16,201 nt of DNA, taken from Blastocatellia bacterium. Its GTDB lineage: Bacteria > Acidobacteriota > Blastocatellia > Chloracidobacteriales > JADJPF01. Below the pieces are notes generated by a model that searched no databases, was not told the DNA's origin, and worked only from the letters and a program-made list of their open reading frames with translations. Below are positions 5,564-13,336 of this stretch, one piece after another. The translations under genes and the position numbers were made by a program. The stretch lies in NCBI GenBank assembly GCA_016789295.1, contig JAEUQL010000019.1, forward strand, positions 1-16,201, in the 5' to 3' direction. Positions within the stretch are counted from its first letter, which is position 1. Each line of letters starts with the position of its first letter.

Positions 5564-7306
5564 CTACTTAACAGTCTCACGTACAACTTCTTCTATAGAA
5601 GTTATTCCTTGTTTTATCTTGTACAATCCACTACTGCGAAGAGTTATCATACCCTCTTCTATAGCTTTCTTTCTAAGCTCAAGTGCTGAAGCTCCAACAA
5701 GAATCAGTTCTCTCAATTCATCGGTTATCTCCATAACTTCATAGAGTCCTACACGTCCTTTGTATCCTGTGTAATTGCATGTTGGGCAACCTGCACCACG
5801 AAAGATCTTCACCTCTTGAGCCTCTTCTGGTGAAAAACCGACGTCTATGAGAGCTTGAGGTGGTGTACTAACCTCTTCTTTGCAATCCTTACAGATCCTG
5901 CGAATGAGACGCTGTGCTTGAATAAGATTGACAGAAGTTGCAACTAGAAAAGGCTCTATGCCCATATTCATCAATCGACTTACAGTAGATGGGGCATCGT
6001 TAGTGTGGAGCGTAGAGAGTACCAAGTGGCCTGTGAGTGCAGCTTTTACTGCAATTTCGGCTGTCTCAAAGTCTCTAATTTCTCCCACTAGAATAATATT
6101 TGGATCTTGTCTCAAAAATGATCTAAGTGCGGCAGCAAAGTTTAGCCCTATCTGCTCTTTCATCTGTACCTGATTAATACCAGGTAAGTTAAACTCTACT
6201 GGATCTTCTGCCGTCATTATGTTGGTCTCTGGTGTGTTGAGAGATGAAAGCGCAGAATAGAGAGTGTTGGTCTTGCCTGAACCCGTGGGGCCTGTTACTA
6301 ACACCATTCCATATGGTTTTGCAATCTGTCTTTTGAATCTATCCAAACTTTCTGGTTCAAAACCAAGCTTGGTCATATCAAGCATCAGCTTCTCTTTGTC
6401 TAGAAGACGCAGAACCATTTTTTCTCCCCACAAAGTAGGTAGAGTAGAGACACGAAAATCGAGTTCTCGTGATCTACCATCAAGTTTAACTTTTATCTTT
6501 ATTCTTCCATCTTGTGGGAGACGTTTTTCGGCAATATCTAGCTTTGACATGATCTTGAGACGCGAAGTTATCGCGTCACGCATCTTCATTGGTGGGCGCA
6601 TTATGTCATAGAGAATTCCATCTATTCTAAACCTGACCCGAAACTCTTTTTCATAAGGCTCAATGTGTATGTCTGATGCACCACGCCTCAAAGAGTCTAC
6701 CAGAATGACATTCACCAGTTTCACTACTGGAGCATCGGTTGAAGATCTTTCCAGATCGTCAAGGTCTATCTCTTCTTCTTCTTCCAGTAGTTCTACATCG
6801 CCTGAATCATCACCAAAGTCCATTTTCTGGGCTGCTTCGTTGACTATCGAGTCCATCACAGAAGCAAGCTCTAGCTCTCTTGGTGACCCATAATACTTCT
6901 CCATCGCCTCTATCATTGCAGATTCAGAAACTACTACTGGTTCAACCTGCAAACCCGTCATAAACTTTATGTCGTCTATTGCGAAGACGTTCGTTGGGTC
7001 TAGCATTGCCAGCGTTAATGTTGCTCCAACACGAGACAGAGGCAAAACCATATACTTCTGGGCTACGTCTTGCGGAATAAGCTTGACTGCCGACTCATCA
7101 ACTTCAAAGAGCGAGAGATTGACAGATGGAACTCCGTACTGGCGAGAAAGAACAGCCGTTATCTCTTCGTCACTCAAAAACCCAAGCTTTACAAGCGTAG
7201 ACCCCAAGCGTCCACCATTTGCCCTTTGATAATCGAGTGCTTCCTTAAGCTGTTGCGGGGTAATAAGGTTTTCCCTAAGAAGAGTCTCTCCTAGTTTGGC
7301 TGACAT
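5564..7306 (-). CDS. pilB: Pilus extension ATPase PilB with tandem MshEN motifs
   Basis: PilB is the hexameric ATPase that drives pilin polymerisation at the inner membrane. The 580-residue frame starts at ATG 7306-7304; a GGGAG lies about 14 nt upstream, rather far for a ribosome site. Residues 4-27 (KLGETLLRENLITP onward) and 33-56 (RLGSTLVKLGFLSD onward) are two tandem copies of the 24-residue motif that binds cyclic-di-GMP in MshE-type N-terminal domains. The first copy has K for R and N for G; the second has R33, L34, G35, L38, G42, L53 and Q56 in place. An acidic linker (172-186) precedes the motor. Walker A is GPTGSGKT (339-346), the Asp box MTAEDPVE (364-371), Walker B IILVGEIRD (404-412) and the His box TGHLVLSTLHT (425-435). 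Four zinc-ligand cysteines, C472, C475, C507 and C510, complete the extension-ATPase signature that PilT lacks. Confidence 0.96.
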   Translation of the reverse strand: MSAKLGETLLRENLITPQQLKEALDYQRANGGRLGSTLVKLGFLSDEEITAVLSRQYGVPSVNLSLFEVDESAVKLIPQDVAQKYMVLPLSRVGATLTLAMLDPTNVFAIDDIKFMTGLQVEPVVVSESAMIEAMEKYYGSPRELELASVMDSIVNEAAQKMDFGDDSGDVELLEEEEEIDLDDLERSSTDAPVVKLVNVILVDSLRRGASDIHIEPYEKEFRVRFRIDGILYDIMRPPMKMRDAITSRLKIMSKLDIAEKRLPQDGRIKIKVKLDGRSRELDFRVSTLPTLWGEKMVLRLLDKEKLMLDMTKLGFEPESLDRFKRQIAKPYGMVLVTGPTGSGKTNTLYSALSSLNTPETNIMTAEDPVEFNLPGINQVQMKEQIGLNFAAALRSFLRQDPNIILVGEIRDFETAEIAVKAALTGHLVLSTLHTNDAPSTVSRLMNMGIEPFLVATSVNLIQAQRLIRRICKDCKEEVSTPPQALIDVGFSPEEAQEVKIFRGAGCPTCNYTGYKGRVGLYEVMEITDELRELILVGASALELRKKAIEEGMITLRSSGLYKIKQGITSIEEVVRETVK

Positions 7307-7516
7307 TTTTGAAAGTCCACTCCCAAATTTTGACCTATCTCAAATCTGCTTGCTGCCTGTGGCAATAATATTAAAGATGATACATTAACAATGAATATAC
7401 TTTGCAGTAAAACAAGCTTCTGAAGGCTCTGCAGATTTTACTCGATTACTTGGATCTAAAGCAACTTTTATTAGTACTGAAACTCAACAAGCTTTAGTGA
7501 AGGTGTTTTTAGTGTT
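7307..7516. other. pilB upstream region
   Basis: About 210 bp lie between the terminator of the TPR gene and the pilB start, so pilB needs a promoter here. On the minus strand a TTTACT (about 7409-7404) is followed 17 nt later by TTAATG, only a loose match to sigma70 signals, and an AT-rich TAATATTATT lies near 7373-7364. I do not see a convincing -24/-12 pair. On the plus strand a frame stays open from about 7390 through the terminator, but it has no start signal. Confidence 0.35.
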
Positions 7517-7553
7517 AAAAAATTCAGACTGGAGAATCCACCTCCAGCCTGAA
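7517..7553 (-). terminator. Rho-independent terminator after the TPR gene
   Basis: A 12-bp stem (7553-7542 with 7534-7523), with a single G-U pair, closes a 7-nt loop. In the minus-strand direction it is followed directly by six T (7522-7517). It begins 10 nt after the stop of the TPR gene and separates that gene from pilB. The stem and U-run are both strong, so the assignment is secure. Confidence 0.92.
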
Positions 7554-7562
7554 ATTCTTTTC

Positions 7563-8810
7563 TTACTTCTTCTTCTTCGGATCTTTCTTAACCTCTATCT
7601 TGAGAGTCTCTGCCAGATACTGCATATTCTCTTCAGCTTCCTGTTTTGTTTTACTTCCTGCTGGAGCTTTCTCAATCACTCTCTGATAAAGCTTTACAGC
7701 TTCTTCCATCTTCGGCTTTTCACCAGTAGCTGAAAGGACTAAGGCTTTCCCGTTAAGTGCTTCAAGGTTATTGGCGTCTATAGCTAGAACTTTGTCAAAA
7801 GCCTCCATGGATTTGTCTACATCTCCAAGAGAGAAGTAGATATTACCTATCTTGGCCAACATCGACCCTTTCTTTGTGTTATCAGTCTCAAACCCAGCAC
7901 TAGTTGTATATGCCTTAATAGCCTTGTCTGCGTACTCAGGTGCACCTAGATTTCTGCAAAGAATGTCGCACGAGTCACCATATATCTTGTGGAATTCTGC
8001 ACTGTTTGGATCTACTCCTATAGCCTTCTCTGCATACTGTGCAGATTCTACAAACAACCCTTTTGCTTCGTCTTTCTGTTTGTTATTGAAGCGTATAGCA
8101 CCAAAATTGTAGAGTGCAAGAGCAAGATTAGCATATATAACCGATTGGTTTTTTGCATTATCGCTCATTTCACTGGCAATGTTTGCAGCTTCCTTGAACT
8201 GTTTTATAGCGTTCTCATAGTCTTTCTTTCCATTGAGAGCTACACCCTCGTCATAGAACTTCTTCATCTCTGAAGATTTTGCGTTTGCCTTCCTTATCTC
8301 TTCGTTCTTCTTCTCTCGTTCTTTCAGTTCTTTTGCAGCCTCTTCACGAGCTTTCTTTATATCATCTGCAGTTGCACCAACAGAAAACTGTTTAGCAACA
8401 GCTCTTACTTGTTCTGGTGTGGGTTTTGAACCATCTCCAGGCACCATATCAAAGCTCTGTTCAACAGGTTGCTCCCCACCAACTTTAAACCTGATAGAAA
8501 CAAGAGGTGAAAAACCTGGAGCCGAAACTGCTACAGCATATTCAGCATTAGGTAGAGCCTGTAAAGGCTGGTAGTATTGCCCCTTTTTGTCTGTCTTGGT
8601 GGTAACGGGTTTGTCTTGATCAACATCAATTCTGTAGACCTCAATTGTCGCACCTTCAACAGGTTTTAGAGGCTCTTCAGCCGAAGCCCGCCCCATTATT
8701 ACACCACGAACCGCTGCTCCTCCCTGTGCTAGTACTACTGTAGAAAATAGTAGGATTAGTGCCAAAGCTGGGACGCACGCGGAGATACATCTGGATATCT
8801 TTAGTATCAT
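7563..8810 (-). CDS. Secreted TPR protein with carboxypeptidase-regulatory-like domain
   Basis: The 415-residue protein starts at ATG 8810-8808, with GGAGG 5 nt upstream. Residues 1-28 are a signal peptide (LILLFSTVVLA before QGG), so it is exported. Residues about 33-122 look like a carboxypeptidase-regulatory or transthyretin-like beta fold (VRGVIMGR, VEGATIEVYR, TKTDKKGQYY, YAVAVSAPGF). A lysine/glutamate-rich coiled coil covers about 148-182. TPR helices run from about 183 to 383, clearest at 183-215 (YDEGVALNGKKDYENAIKQF) and 316-348 (IGNIYFSLGDVDKSMEAFDK). The tail is strongly basic (KKDPKKKK). It is a single-gene unit with its own promoter and terminator. A periplasmic or envelope scaffold role is inferred from the domains. 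It should not be called PilF/PilW, which are smaller and lack the N-terminal beta domain. Confidence 0.87.
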   Translation of the reverse strand: MILKISRCISACVPALALILLFSTVVLAQGGAAVRGVIMGRASAEEPLKPVEGATIEVYRIDVDQDKPVTTKTDKKGQYYQPLQALPNAEYAVAVSAPGFSPLVSIRFKVGGEQPVEQSFDMVPGDGSKPTPEQVRAVAKQFSVGATADDIKKAREEAAKELKEREKKNEEIRKANAKSSEMKKFYDEGVALNGKKDYENAIKQFKEAANIASEMSDNAKNQSVIYANLALALYNFGAIRFNNKQKDEAKGLFVESAQYAEKAIGVDPNSAEFHKIYGDSCDILCRNLGAPEYADKAIKAYTTSAGFETDNTKKGSMLAKIGNIYFSLGDVDKSMEAFDKVLAIDANNLEALNGKALVLSATGEKPKMEEAVKLYQRVIEKAPAGSKTKQEAEENMQYLAETLKIEVKKDPKKKK

Positions 8811-8867
8811 TTTGCCTCCAAATTTTCTTGATTGCTTACTGTTGAACAGATTGGCCTGCTGGTGAGC

Positions 8868-8896
8868 AGTCTACTAAGTTAACTAATAGGTGTCAA
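8868..8896 (-). promoter_or_regulatory. Sigma70-type promoter of the TPR gene
   Basis: A perfect TTGACA (8896-8891) is followed after exactly 17 bp by TAGACT (8873-8868), reading on the minus strand. This puts the start of transcription near 8861, about 50 nt before the ATG. The inverted repeat CTGCT-CACC-AGCAG (8869-8856) overlaps the -10 and the start point and could be an operator. An AGTTAACT palindrome (8877-8884) lies in the spacer. Confidence 0.75.
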
Positions 8897-8935
8897 CAGA
8901 CAGCTATCAACTATAAATATAACACTTACACTGCT

Positions 8936-10876
8936 TTAGTGCCGTAAGAAGATCCTTGAAATATCCTCTCTGCGAGTAGTAATTGGACAAGCAGGAAGGC
9001 TTTCAAAAAACATTCTTCCGTAATGCTTTGTTCTCAGTCGTGGATCAAGAATAGCCAGTACTCCATAATCTTGACGACTGCGTATCAACCTACCCAACCC
9101 TTGCTTGAGTGTTATTATTGCTTGTGGAACAGAATAGTCCATAAAAGAGTTTCCACCTTGTGCATCTATGTACTCTTGCCTAGCTGAGACTACAGGATCG
9201 GTAGGTACTGCAAATGGCAGTTTATCTATTATCACACAAGAAAGCGACTCTCCTTGAACATCGACCCCTTGCCAGAAACTCGACACTGCAAAGAGCACAG
9301 CATTAGGTGTCTTTTTGAAACGTTCCAGCAACCCAGCTTTTGACGATTGGCCTTGTATAAAGGTTGGAAAGGGTATTTTTTCATTTATCATCTCATAGAC
9401 CTGATTCATCTGGCTAATGCTGGTAAACAGTACAAATGCACGTCCATTAGTCAAATCCAAAATCTTTAATATCTCGTCTGCTGCTGCAGTTGCAAACTGT
9501 GGATTTTTCGGTTCTGGCATTTTTGGAGGAAGGTAGAGGAGTGACTGAGAAGTATAGTTAAAGTGAGAGTCTATCTTCAACTCCCTTGTCGTCAGTGTTC
9601 CAAGCCTCCCTTTAATGAAATTGAAACTGTCAGCAGATGTTAGTGTTGCAGACGTCAGAACTATTGCGTCTGTATCGGTAAAAAGACGCTCTGAAAGTAT
9701 AGAAGATACATCTATTGGAGTAGCTTGCAGAAATATTGCTCGACCTCTGCGCTCGTACCAAAAAACATAGTTTTTGTCTTTACACTCGACTATAAATCGA
9801 AGCTCAGCCCTTAAAGTCTCTATCCGCCGCACCATCAGCTCAAGCTCTGGTGGAGCGTCTTTGATGGCCTGCAGTATCGTGCCAATTTGTGCAAGATAGT
9901 TGTCCAAAATCGTGTAAGTTTCACCTATTGGGGTGAGTGTTCTATTGCCATCACCATCACTTCGAATAAAGATATCACTTGTGATGGAAAATCTTCCTTC
10001 GCCAGAAGAGCACTGGTGAAAAGCTACCCAAAACTGCTCAGCTTTTGCACTCAGTTTTGTTACAACCCTCATCAGTTCCAAAGCACCTTCACGATCTGTC
10101 AGTGCAAGTTGTTGTAGGTCTTGAAGAAGTGCTGCCAGACCAAAACTGCTTACATCTAAGCCAAAATAGGATGCAGCTATATCCTCTATTTCATGAGCTT
10201 CGTCAAAGACTACAGCCGCGTAGTCCGGTAAAATAGACCCATATTCATTGTTCCTCAAAGAGAGATCTGCAAAAAAGAGATGATGGTTGACAATAACTAC
10301 ATCAGCTTCTATAGCCTTCTGACGTGTGCGTGTAATAAAGCATTGATCATATTCCGGGCACTTCTGTCCAATACATATTTCGCTTCTTGCATCGATCTCA
10401 TGCCAAAAATGTATATTTTCAGGTAGTGTAACAAGTTCTGCCCTGTCACCTGTTTCACTATTTGCTGACCATCTACGTATCTCATCAAAATGGTTGAGGT
10501 CTTCAAGCCCTTGAAGGATTGGTGAAGATTCCACTTTTTTGAGTCTATAAAGACATAGATAGTTTGACCTACCTTTCAGGTATGCAACACGAAGCCTTCT
10601 TTTCAAAATTTTTTCCAAGAAAGGAACATCTTTGTTATACAACTGCTCCTGAAGATTTTTTGTAGCAGTTGAAACAATAACACGCTTGCCCAAAGCAAGA
10701 GCAGGGACAAGATAGGCAAGTGTCTTGCCTGTTCCTGTCCCTGCTTCACTTAGAAGACATCCACCTTCACGCATTACAGAATAGACAGCTTCGGCCATTC
10801 TCACCTGGCCAGACCGGTACTCATAGCTCGGAAGGTGTTTAGCAATTATCCCTTCTGGTCCGAAGATCTCTTCCAT
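8936..10876 (-). CDS. dinG: DinG/XPD-type ATP-dependent helicase with FeS cluster
   Basis: This 646-residue superfamily 2 helicase starts at ATG 10876-10874, only 8 nt after the stop of the preceding gene and with a weak ribosome site, so translational coupling is likely. Walker A is AGTGTGKT (45-52), motif II is DEAH (225-228), TSATLT lies at 408-413, SFWQGVDV at 533-540 and motif VI QGLGRLIRS at 592-600. Between Walker A and DEAH lie four cysteines, C108, C168, C173 and C179, in the arrangement that ligates the 4Fe-4S cluster of DinG and XPD. VVIVNHHLFFADL (193-205) is also characteristic. DinG unwinds DNA with 5' to 3' polarity and clears R-loops and forked structures. It is the last gene of an operon headed by two envelope proteins, an odd pairing. 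No exonuclease domain is fused. Confidence 0.93.
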   Translation of the reverse strand: MEEIFGPEGIIAKHLPSYEYRSGQVRMAEAVYSVMREGGCLLSEAGTGTGKTLAYLVPALALGKRVIVSTATKNLQEQLYNKDVPFLEKILKRRLRVAYLKGRSNYLCLYRLKKVESSPILQGLEDLNHFDEIRRWSANSETGDRAELVTLPENIHFWHEIDARSEICIGQKCPEYDQCFITRTRQKAIEADVVIVNHHLFFADLSLRNNEYGSILPDYAAVVFDEAHEIEDIAASYFGLDVSSFGLAALLQDLQQLALTDREGALELMRVVTKLSAKAEQFWVAFHQCSSGEGRFSITSDIFIRSDGDGNRTLTPIGETYTILDNYLAQIGTILQAIKDAPPELELMVRRIETLRAELRFIVECKDKNYVFWYERRGRAIFLQATPIDVSSILSERLFTDTDAIVLTSATLTSADSFNFIKGRLGTLTTRELKIDSHFNYTSQSLLYLPPKMPEPKNPQFATAAADEILKILDLTNGRAFVLFTSISQMNQVYEMINEKIPFPTFIQGQSSKAGLLERFKKTPNAVLFAVSSFWQGVDVQGESLSCVIIDKLPFAVPTDPVVSARQEYIDAQGGNSFMDYSVPQAIITLKQGLGRLIRSRQDYGVLAILDPRLRTKHYGRMFFESLPACPITTRREDISRIFLRH

Positions 10877-10884
10877 CTACTAAA

Positions 10885-12237
10885 CTACCTGTTGTACTGA
10901 AGTGGTTTGAGCACTAGGCTTGGCTTGGTGCGCGACTTCAGTTCAGATTGTGTAAGCGGTTTTGACTTTGACACTAAGGTCGGATTCTGACCAGTATTTG
11001 ACCCGCTTTCACTTGTTGGTTTTGTTTTTGGTGTTGGAGGTTTTGCTGGCTTTGGCCGTTTTGTAGGTCTACTCGCCTCCGCTACCTCTATGTCTATGCT
11101 GTTTTCAGTGTATCCAACAACTGGAGTGGAGAATTTTACCGCTCCTGCAGTATAGCTTTGCGAATTGAAAAAGTTGAAAAGCTCCAGCGTATCCATAGAA
11201 GTCTCAACCTCTATGCGGCTGCTTATAGGTGTTCCAGCACCTAGCCTCACCGAAGCACCTTGAGCTTTAAGCAGCTCTATTATCTTGTCAACCTGTCCAG
11301 ATTTTGCTTCATAAATAGTCACGGTAATGTTATTGCGTAGCTGCTGTGTGCTGTATATAACTTGGCTGTCAGAAAAGATAGACCTGTAGAGCTGTCCTAA
11401 AGATTGATTAATCAGATCTGAAGCTACCTGATCGAGCACCTTATTGAAAGCAAGCATTGCACTGCTGCTGCTTGCTCGAACAGGGGGTAAAGCTCCTTCT
11501 CCAAGTATCAGATTATTATTTGGGCGCATTATCGTGTAAATGAAGCTTGCATCACAAATATAGCCACCAATACTGGCTGGCTGGTTGCTGACTTCAGGGT
11601 CTATATAGACCAAATAATCAGCATTGTACTGCTTAATAACCTTCTGTATAGATTTAAACTCTGCAGAATTTGCAGTTATTTTCCCTTTCAGTTGAGAATA
11701 GAATGTCTCTGTACTACCTTCAAATGCCACAGGCTGGATTCCAGCTTGAGTCATCTTTTCAAACAGCCTAGCTCTCAACTTCTTTGCTGCCTCAGACGAG
11801 TCAAAGCGTGAAGAAGGCATAAACATAACTCTTAGCGGCTGCTCACCAAAGCTGAGTACTTTGTTCAGTACAAGTGCAGAAACCATGGCTGGAGTGTCTA
11901 CGTCACCTTCAACAGTTATTGTTATCTGTGTTTCGTCATCATTGAACTTTGGACTTCCAACAGTCTCAAATGAGATGAGGTAGTCTTCTGGAGGATCGAG
12001 TGCAATATCTATCTCTTCAGCAAGGTTGTCAATTATCTCTTTAGAAAACTTCTCTGCTAGGAAATCTCTTATGAATCTTTTTCTAGCAGTTGCCTCCACC
12101 TTCTTTTCACTTGCACGTCTTGTTGCGCGATCAAAATCTAATGTATACCTTTTGCGCAAAGTTTCAGCTTGGACTGAAACGCAAGCCAAAACAAGTAAAA
12201 AAATAGCCACATAGCTTAACCGCAATCTATATTTCAT
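10885..12237 (-). CDS. Exported FlgT/TolB-like protein with Pro/Lys-rich tail
   Basis: I choose ATG 12237-12235 (450 residues). The protein then begins with a clean signal peptide (1-24, cleavage near VSVQA), and the start lies 1 nt after the preceding stop codon, as in coupled genes. A longer frame from 12288 would bury this signal peptide. Residues about 30-112 recall the N-terminal domain of flagellar assembly protein FlgT (a charged alpha helix, then beta strands ending in TITVEGDV). Residues about 134-290 look like the alpha/beta fold shared by TolB-N, CsgG and FlgT middle domains (LRVMFMPS, ADYLVYIDPE). Residues about 300-386 form a further beta-rich module. From 390 on it is proline, lysine and serine rich and probably disordered. 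Fold resemblance is by eye; the exact function is unknown. Confidence 0.72.
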   Translation of the reverse strand: MKYRLRLSYVAIFLLVLACVSVQAETLRKRYTLDFDRATRRASEKKVEATARKRFIRDFLAEKFSKEIIDNLAEEIDIALDPPEDYLISFETVGSPKFNDDETQITITVEGDVDTPAMVSALVLNKVLSFGEQPLRVMFMPSSRFDSSEAAKKLRARLFEKMTQAGIQPVAFEGSTETFYSQLKGKITANSAEFKSIQKVIKQYNADYLVYIDPEVSNQPASIGGYICDASFIYTIMRPNNNLILGEGALPPVRASSSSAMLAFNKVLDQVASDLINQSLGQLYRSIFSDSQVIYSTQQLRNNITVTIYEAKSGQVDKIIELLKAQGASVRLGAGTPISSRIEVETSMDTLELFNFFNSQSYTAGAVKFSTPVVGYTENSIDIEVAEASRPTKRPKPAKPPTPKTKPTSESGSNTGQNPTLVSKSKPLTQSELKSRTKPSLVLKPLQYNR

Positions 12238-12238
12238 A

Positions 12239-13183
12239 CTACTTATTCTTCTTCCCTGTGTTTGCTGGTGGGAGGCTACCTCCTCCAATCTGTTTCACAG
12301 TGTAGTCACGTTTGATGCGATTGATATCCGGGGATGGATCGGGTTGGCCATTGTTGAAGCTCTGTGTAACTGTAGCCCAGGCTATCTTTGGTTCAACTCT
12401 AACCACTTTAATGCGTGCGTGGGTTGTTAAATCACGTGAAAGTATCTCACCTGCTGAATTTCTGATTGGCTCACCCTCTGTGAAAACTTCGAACTCTTGA
12501 CCAGGCTGTACAGAAGCTTCTGCTCCAGCATCTATAGCAACTTCATTGCCTTTGATGAAAACGACTGATGCTTCTATAGGAACGGCTAGACTCATGCGAG
12601 AGACATACTGTGTAGCAAACTTTTTCACCATTTCTCTATATTCATCTTGTCCTAGAGCCTTTCCAGTCAGCACATTTGCTTCAGCCTTGTCTGTGTACTG
12701 CATTGAGTCTATGATGCTAGAGGTTTCAACATCTATCAACTGTACCTGAAAAGTAACGTTCATTTTGGTTCTTGTAACACCAGTGAATGGAACTTTCTCT
12801 TGCTTTACATCTGCAGTAAGACATTTTCCAATCAGAACATAGTTGGCTGTAACAAGTTTTCCTACTTGTGCTGCTTGGGAAGGATCGGCCAGATCCGACT
12901 GTGCAAGCTTCTGTTCTTTAAGTAGTGTGTCGAGCGATGAGCGCGTCAGAACAGTAAACCTTCCTGCTTGAACAAGTGCATTTTCAAGCTCTGCAGTTGT
13001 TATCTCGTTTGTCCAGGAAGCGGAAGAAGCAGCAGAAGCAGTAACAAATATTTTCTTCTTTCCACCTTTTGCAGCTTGACCTTTCTGTGCCCCCTGACCT
13101 TTCTGAGCAGCTTCAACACCCTCTCCTAAAAGTCCAAGGGTAAATATCAAAATAGACAGAACTATTAGTTTAACTCTCGACAT
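12239..13183 (-). CDS. Exported CsgG/FlgT-like envelope protein
   Basis: The 314-residue protein starts at ATG 13183-13181, with AAAGGAG about 9 nt upstream. The signal peptide spans roughly 1-26 (LGLLGEGVEAA), and no lipobox cysteine is visible. A QKGQ/AQKGQ linker follows (27-44). Residues about 45-200 show the CsgG/TolB-N pattern: an opening strand KKIFVTAS, a helix ending in AGRFTVLTRSSLDTLLKEQ, the SQAAQVGKLVTANYVLIGK strand-turn, then FQVQLIDVETSSII. Residues about 203-272 (VVFIKGNEVAIDAG, VQPGQEFEVF, IKVVRVEPKIAWATV) match the beta-barrel-like C-terminal domain typical of FlgT. CsgG forms the curli secretion pore and FlgT builds an outer ring around the flagellar basal body; this protein could support an outer-membrane assembly. 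It heads the operon with the 450-residue protein and dinG. Confidence 0.8.
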   Translation of the reverse strand: MSRVKLIVLSILIFTLGLLGEGVEAAQKGQGAQKGQAAKGGKKKIFVTASAASSASWTNEITTAELENALVQAGRFTVLTRSSLDTLLKEQKLAQSDLADPSQAAQVGKLVTANYVLIGKCLTADVKQEKVPFTGVTRTKMNVTFQVQLIDVETSSIIDSMQYTDKAEANVLTGKALGQDEYREMVKKFATQYVSRMSLAVPIEASVVFIKGNEVAIDAGAEASVQPGQEFEVFTEGEPIRNSAGEILSRDLTTHARIKVVRVEPKIAWATVTQSFNNGQPDPSPDINRIKRDYTVKQIGGGSLPPANTGKKNK

Positions 13184-13272
13184 AGTGAGGCACTCCTTTC
13201 GAGTTACCGGTTTGATTTGGCTCGTCTGTTACGAAAATGGCACAACCTGTTGCCACGTAAGCTGTAAATTTG

Positions 13273-13302
13273 AGTATATGGTTGACCAAGAAGAAGTGTC
13301 AA
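13273..13302 (-). promoter_or_regulatory. Sigma70-type promoter of the CsgG-like operon
   Basis: On the minus strand a perfect TTGACA (13302-13297) is followed after 18 bp by TATACT (13278-13273), five of six consensus bases. Transcription would start near 13266, leaving a leader of about 80 nt. The -35 and spacer are overlain by an inverted repeat GTTGAC/GTCAAC (13303-13298 and 13286-13281, 11-nt gap), a possible operator. Confidence 0.75.
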
Positions 13303-13336
13303 CTTTCCATAAAGGCAAGATGAAATTTTAGTTTTC

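Noticed and set aside
6663..6893. Serine-rich plus-strand frame inside pilB
   Set aside because: It is the antisense reading of the acidic Glu/Asp linker of PilB, which gives artificial poly-serine.
12238..12288. Upstream start adding 17 residues to the FlgT-like protein
   Set aside because: It would place a hydrophilic stretch before a clear signal peptide and overlap the preceding gene by about 50 bp.
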